A DNA stretch of 64,000 nt. It comes from Rachicladosporium sp. CCFEE 5018. Its lineage: Eukaryota > Ascomycota > Dothideomycetes > Cladosporiales > Cladosporiaceae. The notes beneath the pieces are model-generated. The model searched no databases. It had not been told where the DNA came from and saw only the letters and a list, made by a program, of their open reading frames with translations. Numbering within the stretch: the first letter of the stretch is position 1; every line of letters starts with the position of its first letter. Shown here piece after piece: positions 40,084 through 50,410 of the stretch. A program made the position numbers and the translations under genes. The stretch lies in assembly GCA_002077045.2 (NCBI GenBank), contig KZ111142.1:1357316-1421315 (forward strand). The letters run 5' to 3'.

Positions 40084-43000
40084 ATGTCTCTCTCCAGGAG
40101 ATTGGCGGGATCACTCTTCCTCCACAAAACAAGGATCCAGCTTGACCTCGCTGGTGCCGCATCATTGTTGGTAAGTATGCGTCTCTGCCTACTGTACGTT
40201 TCCTATCGCTCTCTCACGATGTCGCCACCCGCTCTCGTGCGTCGATCCTCCCGATGTTGGGGCGCGAACTTTGTCACTCCTTCACCGCGTCTTCAACGAG
40301 ACAACGCGTGGTGAGTCAACATGTGATCTGCAAGGCTCCCATTCTTTCCAGTCAGTGGCATTCGAGGCCGTTCGTCGAGTCACGACTACCGGCTAATGTG
40401 CTTGCTCACTACATAAAGCGCAGCGACTGGCCACTCCAGAAAATTACAACGAGTTCGCTGGCTCTTGCGAGCCACCTGTTATCAACAGACACTTTCACCG
40501 CCATCTTGGCGACACGATACAGGTACCACAGGCTCAATGCTCGACAAACGTGCAGCGTCGAACCAGCTGAGCTGGCAAGCTACGTACGAAAGCACATGGT
40601 CGAGGCTCCTGATACCGAGATCATCTCGAACAACCTGCTTGAGTCTATCGCCATCCAAGCCATCCCACCACGTATCTGCAGAGTCTGGCTGTCAGTATGT
40701 CCGGACGCGAGTGCCATCGCGGCAGGGCTACGGCAGGTGCACTCTGTGTTTTGTCGTGTAGGTGCCATCAAAGAATTTCGACGCCGTTTCCGGACTGGGC
40801 AAGTCAGTGGAGTATGGCAGGCTCTAGGTGGAGTGACTGGGATCGTGGAGATGATGTCGAAGTGGAGCGTGAATGAAGTGATTTTGCCAGGCTGTGCATC
40901 GCAGTGGCACGGCTTTTGTAGGCCGGCAGGAGAGACAGCTACTTGTAGATGAGCTCGTCGGTGTCCTGCTTCCGGATGGAGATGAGGGCTCTGTATTGAA
41001 GAACCCGGACCAAAGACCGCTGGAAGCCGAGTATGCGCGGATGGTCTCCGCCTGCACATCCGCTTTCATACAGCGCTGGAAGACCAGGGTAGGCAGCCAG
41101 CTCCTCAGGTCAAAAGTCTTATCCAAATTCAATCTATCTTGTGCAAGCAGTGGTGCTTGGATCTGGTCCGTGACGGTAATCCCGATCTTGAGGACTACTT
41201 GCCACTGCTCGAGAGCGTAATGCCGCAACCTTCCCAAAATGATCCCACCATCACGGAGAGCATGTCGTTCGCAACCGAAGTGCTCGAACTCATGCTTGAC
41301 AATGACCGCTTTCCAGTCAAGGAGAACGTCCTGTGCACCATCGTCGAGAACACAGTGAAGCGACTTGCTCGACGGAAGGCCCTAGATGCAGCCGACCTGC
41401 AAGGCCTGGTCACCTCAGCTTCCAGGCAGCACAAAGCGTCAAATGCTATCACAGCACGGGCTCTCCAGGGAATCGGTCGAGCTTTACAACAGCAAGCGGC
41501 GAAGACAGCAGCTCTCACGATCAGGTACTCCAAGTACATCTCCAACCTCGCCGTACTATACACTAGAGAGGGGCTAGATGCGACGTCCGATCTGACCACG
41601 TTGTTGCGAGTAGCAAAACTTGCATCACACGAAGGGACGCAGTGGCTGGCTGAATCGTTACATGAAGCGACGCAAGGGAAACGGTACGAGCTGCTCAAAT
41701 GGCTACTCATCAACGTGTCGAATTACAAGCTCGATCTTGGGGCGCGGAAAGCTGCACTCAGTGCAGTGCCTGAGTTTCACGCGATGTTGTTCGAGATACT
41801 GCCGTCCACCGATGCAATCGATTTCCTCGACACTCTGTTACGACTCGGCTTGGAAATGAGAATCCCAGGACCAATGCGTGCCTCAGAGGACGCAAATGCG
41901 ATCAACGCGAATCTCTTGAGGCTCTCGATCGGGATCAACGCATCAACGGATCTCAATACCGCCCTCAAGAATATCTTGCGCTGCCGAGAGAAGGCCCAGA
42001 CAAGTCGAGATGCGACTGTTCGAGCTTTCTGGGTGGAAGCCGCATTTCGGTTCGCCGGCTTATCACGCTCCCTTGACATACTGAATGACACACTACTGTG
42101 GGCTCGAAGATACAATTCAGACTCCTTGACCATCAAGACTGCTTATGGGAGCGATGTGATGGCTGATAAACATATGGTCGAGTGTCTTGCCGGAATGCAG
42201 TATCGCCGCAGAAGGGATTGTCGTGCGCACCGACCTGAAACAGCGTCTGAAGCACGCGAACAGGACTCTCTTGTTCATTCTCGAAACGGCAGTCATGTGT
42301 CAGAAAGATCCTGCATTCCAGGCCCACGCGTGGCAACGCTCTCTCCGAAGCATGCTCTGCAATGTCATCGAGTTCCGAATGCGGAAGACGAATTTACTCG
42401 TAAGCCGAAGCAGCTGGACAAATGATGATGTCTTCCAGTGTGTATGGCAAGACACTCTTGAGACCCTCCTCAAAGCTGAGCAAATCTGGTTGGCGGAGGA
42501 GAATGTGGTCCTAAGCATGCGCGATCTTGATGGTCTGACCTACCCGGTGCGTGTCGAGGGTATTGCCGCCAAGGCAGCGTCGCTGCGCTTCCTAGACGAG
42601 CTCGCAATCAGGCGAGACAGCCTTTATCGCACCCATCGCATGAGACTAACGCCTCTGTGATCGAGCTCCGGGATCCGTGGCCACGCGGCCTTCCCAATCA
42701 GTGCTTGCAAGAGTTTATATACGACGGTGAGATACTGGATCATGACACACCGTATCTCAGCACACGACTGCATAGTGTGGTCTTCCCGGATGCAAAGCTG
42801 GCGCGCGAGCCTTTGCCCCAAAACGAAGATACTCGCTTCGCTATCGGACACTATGTTGAGAATTAAAAGCACGCTTTGTACTACTATGTGCACCGAGCTC
42901 CTTCGTTGAAAGACACTCGAATCTCGGAAACGTGGAACCACGCTCTATCACACCTGAGTGATCGCATGACACCTTTGGAAGCCAGACTGTATTGGAGAGC

Positions 43001-45410
43001 GGTGTTCCATGATTCACAGATTGAGCTCCATAACGACTGGGTCGAGCTCCCACGTCCCGTGTTGCCTCGAATCCCGGATACTGACGGTGAGAATGTGAGT
43101 GAGTGGGATCCGTTACGCGAGCCGCAGCAGCCAGAGTTGCAACAGCGTGTGCTCCCGGCCATTACCCTGGATTGTATGACGGGACAATTCTCAAGCTCGG
43201 CCAGTTTCCACGACATCGGTAAAAAGGTGGCCTTCATGGTACCAGAGGAGAAGGTCCCAGCATATTAGGCAGGCTGTTTCTGGGATGTGTATAAGGACAG
43301 CCACCTTCCCAGGTCTGCCGAGGAGGCTTTCATTGCTACTGGGCTCTTGTACATCGACAGTCGTGTGAAGTCGGACACAAGTCTCCTGAGCAAGCCCTTC
43401 CCAAGTGGTCATACTCAGAGGTATCCGGCTGTCTTCCTCGATGAGAGTTTCTTGAACCAGAGAGCGCTGGACACGAATCCTAAGGGAACGTGGGCGAGGG
43501 TCGTGTTGCAGCGCTTCCTTCCGGACGTGCCGGCCACTTTACTGGCGAGAGTAACAATGATACTGATGCGGGAACTACAAGAGAAGCCAGGAACGTTGCC
43601 ACTGACTGCATTTGATGTCCTTAAAATCCTAGCATACAGCAATAAGCCAGAGCTTGCGTTCGATCACATCGTCACAGTGATCACCGACATGCCTGACGAG
43701 AGCTCCTGGCATCGGCAATTACTTCAGGCCGGCATCTTCAAGCGCTTGCCCGCTGACCAAGCCAGGACACTCGCAAGCACACTGACTCACAAGATCATGA
43801 ATGAGCTTGATGAGCAATCGCGAATACGGGCGGCGTGGGAGGCTGATAGCGCTGCGGCAAAGGATACGGCATCGCAGCCACCTGCTAGTCTCGTCAAGAT
43901 CACCACTGTGAAAATGTTGGCAGAGCTGCTGCACCATGTGGCATTCGACGAGAGCTTCTCGGTGTACATACTGCGCTCGATACTGGTAAGATCCTCACAT
44001 CTGGACATCCGTGCTGCTGTCGTGAGCAGTCTCGTGCAGATACTGTCGAAGACCACCCAAGAGCGCACAAGGGAGGCGATCTTGGCAATATTGGAACAGT
44101 ACGCCGTTCCAGTGGCGGCGTCGATGAACGAGCGGAAGCCTATGGCAGAGCAGGACTGGCTGGAAGCTGAGACTGCACTGTGCTTGCCAGAGGTCAGCGT
44201 AGAGCGTCCACTTCAAGCATCGATGCGGACAACCGCCAGGATTCTCTCGCCCACTACACTGCAAGCAGTCGTTCACCGTCGTATCATGGTGCCGCTGATC
44301 GAAGCCAGTACGGAGAACAACGCTCGGTGGACCAGGCTCTTTCTCAAGAAGTACGACGCCTTGCACTTGCTAGAAATCATCACACCAGTGCCAACAGATC
44401 TAATGCTGCCAGTGGAGATACTGCATCAGGCCAACCCAGTCACTGCCGCAATCACTGAGCTCGTAACACCACCGGCGTTCGAACAGTACAGCAATCATGT
44501 CATGGCAGTTCTTGGATCACCACAGGATCTGCTCAACTTCAACAGGCGATTGCGTGAAATTCAAATCGAAGACGGCGCAGAAGCACGAAGCCACTGGCTG
44601 TCTCAATGGGGTGGCGCATCCTGGTCGGTCATTCATACCTACGAAGTCCTCGACGTGCCCAAGATGCTTCGAACAGTCGAATGGAGTGAAAAGCCCGGGA
44701 CACTCCAGCTCGAGCACGCTCACGCTCACGAGCGCAAGGTAATCGACATAATGCTACGCCAATACGACACAGGCGCCGGCCATTGGAGCACACAGCTGGT
44801 ACGCCACGAGCTTCGACCTGGTGAAGGTTCAGGAGCCGCAAAGAAATGGGCGCTGCATCTGAAGCCTATGCTGGAGTACATGCTGCAGCGAGTCGATGGA
44901 ACGCGAACAACAGAGTGGCAGCAGGATTCACAACGCGAGCCATCGATACTGCTGTCCACTTCTCACATTCGTATGCGCTTGCTGCCGCTTCCAGGCGATT
45001 GCGTCGAGGGTAGCAGGGCAGAGCAGGTCGAGCGAGCTCACAGCTTTGTCAATGCAGTCACTAAGCTTCTGGGGAGCCTGGCCGAAGAGCGTACGTATCA
45101 TGTGGACTTCAATCTGCTGAAGGAGCATCTCAAGAACAAGATCAATCAGCGGACGACGCTAGACGTCATGAGAAGACTCGGCTCACTTGGGGGCGGTCCT
45201 GACGAATTGCTCTCAACAGCGCAGCTGCTGCAGATCGAGCTGGCACAGCATCTGCTAAGCAGTGCGCAGAAGCCGGAAGTGGAACTTGAGGTCAAGGCAG
45301 TGCGCGAGATGCTTGACAGCTGGGTAGCGAGTGCAGACCAGGAGGTCAGGAAACACGGTATTGCTGCCTTGCGACAGCTGGAGAGGGACTGGAAACTTGT
45401 ATCATTATGA
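40084..45410 (+). pseudogene. large helical-repeat protein of unknown function, frame broken at several points
   Basis: A series of collinear frames reads as one large, mostly alpha-helical protein of roughly 1,650 residues with HEAT/ARM-like character. I do not recognise the family. A first exon at 40084-40170 (GTAAGT donor) is likely. A 61-base intron at 40869-40929 and a 59-base intron at 41089-41147 restore the frame in the N-terminal part. After that, the frame shifts near 42,170 and again near 42,640 with no usable intron. A TAA at 42864-42866 interrupts otherwise good coding sequence. A TAG at 43266-43268 is either nonsense or lies in a poor 54-base intron. The last 707 codons (43287-45410) are open and look fully coding. 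Sequencing indels could explain the shifts, less easily the stops. Confidence 0.6.
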
Positions 45411-45750
45411 TGGCACGCAGTTGACAGGAGAGGCGGACCGCTCAGCGACTCTTCTTGATGTAGGCCGCTGATATATGCAGCACCGCGATGGTGCATACGC
45501 AGTTACAATGTCAGCGGGAGCGCACATCGTACACACTAAAAGCATACACGCTCTCCAGGGCAGCTCTGACAGAACTTGATTACTACGGTGCAACACAGAT
45601 TAGCAGTCTAAATCATGAGAACCTCTTGAGCGGTCCGCTTCTTCTGTCATTCGCGTAGTTGGGCAGGCAGCAGCGGGTCTAGTGGTTGGATGAGGGGACG
45701 TATGGACATGGATCTATGATAATTTCTAAGTACACCAAATACGCACAACA
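45411..45750. other. convergent intergenic region, nothing recognised
   Basis: About 340 bases between two converging gene ends. No coding signal; presumably the two terminators. Confidence 0.5.
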
Positions 45751-46766
45751 CTACAACTTCTTGAAGAAGCCCATTACACTCTGCCTCCTCTGATTGCGCT
45801 CTTCTTTCTTGATCAACTTCACAGCGTCGCTGATCATAGTCGCCTCCTGCTGCTTTGTATGCGGCGCACTGCTGTGCCGCCTGAGAAAGCCAGGTCGCTT
45901 CCCTGCTGCGCTCGTACCATTGTGGTGTGATTCCCGTCCTCCGAACCCTGGTATTTGTAACGTCGAGCGCATGTCATCTCCGCATTGGCTTTGTTGCGCC
46001 CAGTGTGGTCGGTCGTGTCGCAGGATGTTCGGTCTTTGTGTGCCGATTGGCTGATCGTCGTCCTCCCCTGCTTCTGCAATGGGCGATCTTGGGCTGTCAT
46101 GTTCTCTGCCGATCTTGAACTCCAGTGTTTGCTCCTCATCAACATCGTGAGTAGCGATTCGGGGTATCTCAATGCGCTCGTATGCATTTTGCGAGCCATG
46201 CTTGATGGCCACTAGTTTTGTCGTCATCTGTGGACTAGGCTCCGATTGCTTGTCACTACGTCCAGACCTGAAGCATGCAAGACTTGCGCTTCGCCCGGGC
46301 GGCTTGCCGGTGGTATACTCGGGAGGTGACCTTGAGTCATGGATATGCCTTCCACTGTATTTGACGTTCGGACCTGAAGCCGACTCTCGCTTCGATGCTA
46401 ACAAGTCTTTCGCACTTTCATCCACATGCAGCAGAGCGTGCAAATGCCTGATGTCCATGACAGGCTTGCCATCTGCTGTAGCTACCACAGTCGGCCGGGC
46501 CACAGGTGCTGCTGACATGCTTTTCAAGCGTTGGTCAATCGCTGCGGCCTCGAGATCTCTGTTGGCATTGCGTGCATGTGACCTGCTCTCGCGCTCGAGC
46601 TGTACGGCCTCGAGCTTCTGGCTAAGATAAACAGGATCGACACAAAGACTCTGAGGCTGCTGCATTCTGTTATCAGGCTGGGCAAGTGTCTAGGAGATGT
46701 CAGTCAGTAAGTCTATTGCAAAAGACGAAAGCTGCGTACCGTAGAGGGGTTCATCAGTGTCGCCAT
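45751..46766 (-). CDS. hypothetical protein, disordered with a basic C-terminus
   Basis: Two exons (46766-46740 and 46689-45751) with a 50-base intron (GTACGC, CTGAC-type branch, CCTAG) give 321 residues. The first exon encodes only MATLMNPST. An amphipathic helix follows (YLSQKLEAVQLERESRSHAR), then a short conserved-looking block DIRHLHALLHVDESAKDLL near residue 90, long disordered Ser/Arg/Pro-rich sequence, and a C-terminal helix SDAVKLIKKEERNQRRQ ending MGFFKKL. No known domain. The splice sites and ordered ends suggest a real gene. It could act as an adaptor through its two helices, but no function can be assigned. Confidence 0.6.
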
Positions 46767-46995
46767 TGCCCCGAATGCTGGAGTCGACAATTCGCTTCGG
46801 TAGCGGATAAGGTGCTGACTGGACACGAGCGATCTACACAGGCAAGGCCAGACCAGTCTTATGAATGTCCCAAAACTGCCGTTGCAACGCAACTCAGGCG
46901 ATATCCTCCACAAACAAGCAACGCCGTGTGGAGATGATGTGGAGTGGCTAGTACGGGTTGTCGGGTATAACGGAAGGTTTTCGAGAGGTGTATCG

Positions 46996-47446
46996 TCAAC
47001 AGCAAGCCACAGAGTAAGATCGAGTCCCAGGCGATGCTTTGCAATATGTAGGCGGTATCTTGCTGAGATAGAAACGCCGATCTTGCAACAGAAATACTGG
47101 ACGCGGCGCGGCCGTATCGTACAGGACGCAGAATGAGAGCTCAGGCGACGGAAATACAAGAAGTGGGAAGGTAAGCTCATAAGCCGACAAAGAAGAAAAC
47201 ACTGGAAGCACTTACGTCGTTCACCGTTGGCGCTATCGTGGCGTCAGTCACAAGGACCACCAAGCGGCGCGGTTGTTGGAAACTGGAAGTGTAGTCCAGG
47301 AAGAGTTTGGGTTGTCTTGCGGGGAGCGGCAATGGCTTGCGGGGCGGTCCATTGGATAAATGCTCGAGGAACGGAGGGATCATTGAGGCCCACGGCTCGA
47401 GAGCAGTACGATGAAGATTCACGATCGCGGCTCGACGTGGACGCAT
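46996..47446 (-). CDS. hypothetical protein, exon structure uncertain
   Basis: Exon 1 from MRPRRAAIVNLHRTALEPWA (47446) runs 77 codons to PTVND at a clean GTAAGT donor. Two acceptors 36 bases apart continue in the same frame and end at 46996 with a beta-like segment (LSFCVLYDTAAPRPVFLLQD). The total is about 125-140 residues. Exon 1 has good coding character (FLEHLSNGPPRKPLPLPARQ and RRLVVLVTDATIAPTVND). No family recognised. Another acceptor (TCCAG near 47,105) would give a different, more hydrophobic end. Transcript data would settle which is right. Confidence 0.35.
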
Positions 47447-48100
47447 TGGATGAGAGTAGTGATGATGTGTAAAGGACTTGGGAGCATATGACGGATGGAT
47501 CGGATGTGACGAAAGCTGAAGTTCAGATGTGGGCCCGATTAAAGTCTGTGCATTCGTTCCTGCACTAGCGGATGATCTACTAAAGTCATCTCGGCATTGC
47601 TCGGTGACCTGGGCAGAAACACGTGACAGACATGAGTAAGACGTTGCCCTGTTTGGCGGCCATCGCCTCTCTGACCGTCGGAGCTGGGTAGCTTTTCGGG
47701 TCGCCGACCTCGTTGCTCGTATCGTACAGTCGCCCAAATCTGATCTCTGTCCCCCCTGGCATCTCTCCACTTGGCCACTGATAGGGTGCTATCGCCTTGT
47801 CCGAATCTCCCTCTCAGAGGCATCACCCAGCGCTTTTGGCAAGCTAGAAGGCAGGCCCGGCGCCGCACTCGTCACGCTGCAGCGCTGCCGCGCCAATCTG
47901 AACTTGCTCTCGTATTGCGGTGTTCACATGAGCGGCCCGATCGACCGCCGAAGTCTTCGTAGATAGTCGTGAAACCTCTTGATCGCCACCCATCGGCATT
48001 GTGTCACAGCATCCGACGAGTCGAGGCCAGAATCGCTCGGCCCTCGCCCACAGCAATGAGGTTCACAGTCCTCTCAATCTCCATCATGCAGTCACCACGT
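47447..48100. other. intergenic, nothing recognised
   Basis: About 650 bases between a minus-strand hypothetical and the 3' end of the mL61 gene. Frames of 60-110 codons on both strands show no domain. Likely promoter of the hypothetical plus the mL61 terminator. Confidence 0.4.
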
Positions 48101-48721
48101 TCAAGCAGTCAAGTTCGCGACCTCTCCCCTCGCCTGATCCAGTAGCTCCCTCTCCCTCTTCTGCCTCGCCCTAACCTCAGCACTCAACTTCGCATCCTTG
48201 GCACTTCTCATCCTCGCTTCAGCCAGTTCTCGCATCTCCTCTCTGTCCTCGGCCGTAGGCTCCAGTACTTCCGCCTTCGTGAGTCGTATCAATGCATCCA
48301 AGATCTCCGAATTTGTCGAGTGTGTCATGTTGATCGTCTCGACTCGTTCTGTGGGTGCTGCTGCCGAGGGAATATTGTGCTCGATCGATGTCGATGTGAC
48401 GGCTGCTGGGGATGAGGTCTCAGAGCCAGAGGTTTGAGGGGCGTCAGGAGAGGTGAAGTGCACGCTCAGGGTTGCTGCTTCGGTCTGAGGTGCTGTCCGG
48501 TCAATCGTCATGGGTACCGCCGGGTTATGGTATTTCATGCGGACGAGTTCGTGTTGCCAGAACTTCCTTGGACCCATGTGACCACCATTGAGCTTAGGCG
48601 CAAACCGGAGGTTTATTCGCTTGATATCCTTTGGGAGTGTGATGGCGCCAGAGCCAACTCGAATCTCCAGCAGCTTCGTCTGCAGCGTGCGCATGCGCTG
48701 CGACAATGATGGTGAAGGCAT
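48101..48721 (-). CDS. MRP49: mitochondrial ribosomal protein mL61 (Mrp49), L51/S25/CI-B8 domain
   Basis: Intronless, 206 residues. Residues 1-95 form the thioredoxin-like L51/S25/CI-B8 domain: RTLQTKLLEIRVGSGAITLP, INLRFAPKLNGGHMGPRKFW and LVRMKYHNPAVPMTIDRT, the last with the family's YHNP pattern. A Ser/Thr/Ala-rich linker and a basic helical tail (AEVRARQKRERELLDQAR) follow. In yeast, Mrp49 is a large mitoribosomal subunit protein. The tail is longer than in yeast but common in filamentous fungi. No separate presequence is evident. It diverges from another mitoribosomal gene about 100-210 bases away. Confidence 0.82.
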   Translation of the reverse strand: MPSPSLSQRMRTLQTKLLEIRVGSGAITLPKDIKRINLRFAPKLNGGHMGPRKFWQHELVRMKYHNPAVPMTIDRTAPQTEAATLSVHFTSPDAPQTSGSETSSPAAVTSTSIEHNIPSAAAPTERVETINMTHSTNSEILDALIRLTKAEVLEPTAEDREEMRELAEARMRSAKDAKLSAEVRARQKRERELLDQARGEVANLTA

Positions 48722-48825
48722 GGTGGTATATCGAAGAGCAAAGCGGTGGCGGGGACGAAAGGACTTCGAATGCTAAAGAGGCGAGATGTGATGTGAGGTC
48801 GTGGACTTAAGCAATTGATCCATCA

Positions 48826-50091
48826 ATGTTACCCAGAAGTTCGGGGCGGCAAAGTCGACACTCCCGAGCGCTGCATACAGTCTTGATCTCCAGGCCCACC
48901 CTGCTACTGCACAATACCGTTCTGAACACGCCATGGCCACACTACTGCGCCGCCCAAGCGTCCTACCCCACCTTCCTTCACAGGTCCGCGCCCTCTCCAC
49001 CACCCTTCCCCGCTGCGCCTCCCTCCAATGGCAGTCCAATTCCCCCGAGTCTTCTCGCCGCTATAGTCCCAGCATACCCCTATGGCTCCCCTCAATGGTA
49101 CAAACAATCTCGCTCCGGTCTCTACGGCGGCCAGCAAATCCAATTCGGCAACAATGTGTCCGGTCGCTTCGAAACGAAGACACGCCGCAAATGGCGTCCG
49201 AACATCAGGGCGAAGAAGTTATATTCGAGAGCACTGGGACGTACAGTGCAGGTCAGAGTCAGCACGAGAGTGTTGAAGACGATTGATAAGCTGGGAGGAT
49301 TGGACGAGTACCTGCTTGGCGAGAAAGAGGCAAGGATCAGGGAGTTGGGAGAGAGCGGGTGGTGGTTGCGGTGGGCTGTCATGCAAACTGGGGCTGTGAG
49401 GGAGAGATTCAGGAGGGAGCGGGAGGTGCTAGGGTTACCTGCGAGTGATGACACGGAGGGAGCCGTGATCGAGATCGATGCTGAGGAAGCACTTGCGACA
49501 GTTGCGGAAGATGCCATCGAGGAGCTTGCACAGGACGATGTCGAGACCGAAGCAGTCGCCACAGACGACGCATTCCAAATCGAATCATCACCAGAATTAC
49601 CCCCCCTACGATTCCGAGTCGGACCACGCCAACACATCATGCTCACACCTACCGGCTGGCGGCGAAGTTTGCCAGCCAGGACTGACCCGAAGAGCAGTCC
49701 ATCTTACATCCGGCGTCTCAGAAACTCTACACAGGCCACTATCCCGATGGAGGTTCTGAATGCTTCACTCGCTGCTGCGACGGTGGAGGAGTCAGTTCCA
49801 GTTCCACCTCGGATTGTTGATGTCGAGGACCGAGAGGCTGTAGAAGGAGCCGAGGCTCTCGAGGACGTCGAGGGTCAGGCACAGGCGTTCGAGGTGATCA
49901 CCCGGAAGCTGACGCTCCAGGAACGGGTGAGAGTACGGAAGGAGGCGCTGAGCGAGATTGTGAGGGATCAGATGTCTGCGGTAGAGGAACAAAAGATCGT
50001 TGCACGGCGCATGTTTTTGGAGCAGAGGCGAGAACGGCAGGCTAGGGAGGCGCTGGCTAGGTCGGACGCGGAAGACTCGGTCATAGCATAG
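48826..50091 (+). CDS. MRPL24: mitochondrial ribosomal protein bL28m; N-terminus split between two frames
   Basis: The core is clear from about 49,070: YPYGSPQWYKQSRSGLYGGQ, IQFGNNVSGRFETKTRRKW and the bL28 hallmark RPNIRAKKLYSRALGRTVQVRV, then a long acidic and helical fungal extension ending at 50091. The frame is open back to an ATG at 48826. However, the expected presequence (MATLLRRPSVLPHLPSQVRA then LSTTLPRC) is in another frame, from an ATG at 48933 in a better context (CGCCATGG). The two frames would join if the C-run at 49042-49046 were one base shorter. Either the upstream start is used or the C5 run is an indel. bL28m is a structural protein of the large mitoribosomal subunit. Confidence 0.85.
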   Translation: MLPRSSGRQSRHSRALHTVLISRPTLLLHNTVLNTPWPHYCAAQASYPTFLHRSAPSPPPFPAAPPSNGSPIPPSLLAAIVPAYPYGSPQWYKQSRSGLYGGQQIQFGNNVSGRFETKTRRKWRPNIRAKKLYSRALGRTVQVRVSTRVLKTIDKLGGLDEYLLGEKEARIRELGESGWWLRWAVMQTGAVRERFRREREVLGLPASDDTEGAVIEIDAEEALATVAEDAIEELAQDDVETEAVATDDAFQIESSPELPPLRFRVGPRQHIMLTPTGWRRSLPARTDPKSSPSYIRRLRNSTQATIPMEVLNASLAAATVEESVPVPPRIVDVEDREAVEGAEALEDVEGQAQAFEVITRKLTLQERVRVRKEALSEIVRDQMSAVEEQKIVARRMFLEQRRERQAREALARSDAEDSVIA

Positions 50092-50410
50092 TGTAGTCAG
50101 CCATACTATCTTTGCGTGCCTCGCAGAGTAGTCTCAGCTAAGGCTAAAGCTCATTGTTACTGCTCCACTCGGAGTTCATCGTCTGGCAGACATCTTACCT
50201 GTCAGGTGTGGCGATGGAGAGTTGTGAGACAAGGGTATCGTACACATGTATGTTTACCGATCCACTACTACTTTGCTCCTCATGCCCATAAAACCTTCAA
50301 CTATCCGCATAGACTTTGAATTCGCCAATGTAGCAATGTACTCGTCCAGTCCCGCCGCGATGGCCATGCCACATTTCTCCTTGCATGCTAGTATCCTGTC
50401 TTGTTTCACA
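50092..50410. other. convergent intergenic region
   Basis: About 320 bases between the stops of bL28m and the RBR gene. It holds no coding signal. A run of CATCATCATCATCAT directly beyond it (about 50,425-50,440) belongs to the acidic C-terminal codons of the RBR gene. Confidence 0.45.

Noticed and set aside
40860..41150. Two apparent frameshifts in the N-terminal part of the large helical gene
   Set aside because: Introns 40869-40929 and 41089-41147 restore the frame with acceptable splice sites, so I do not count them as lesions.
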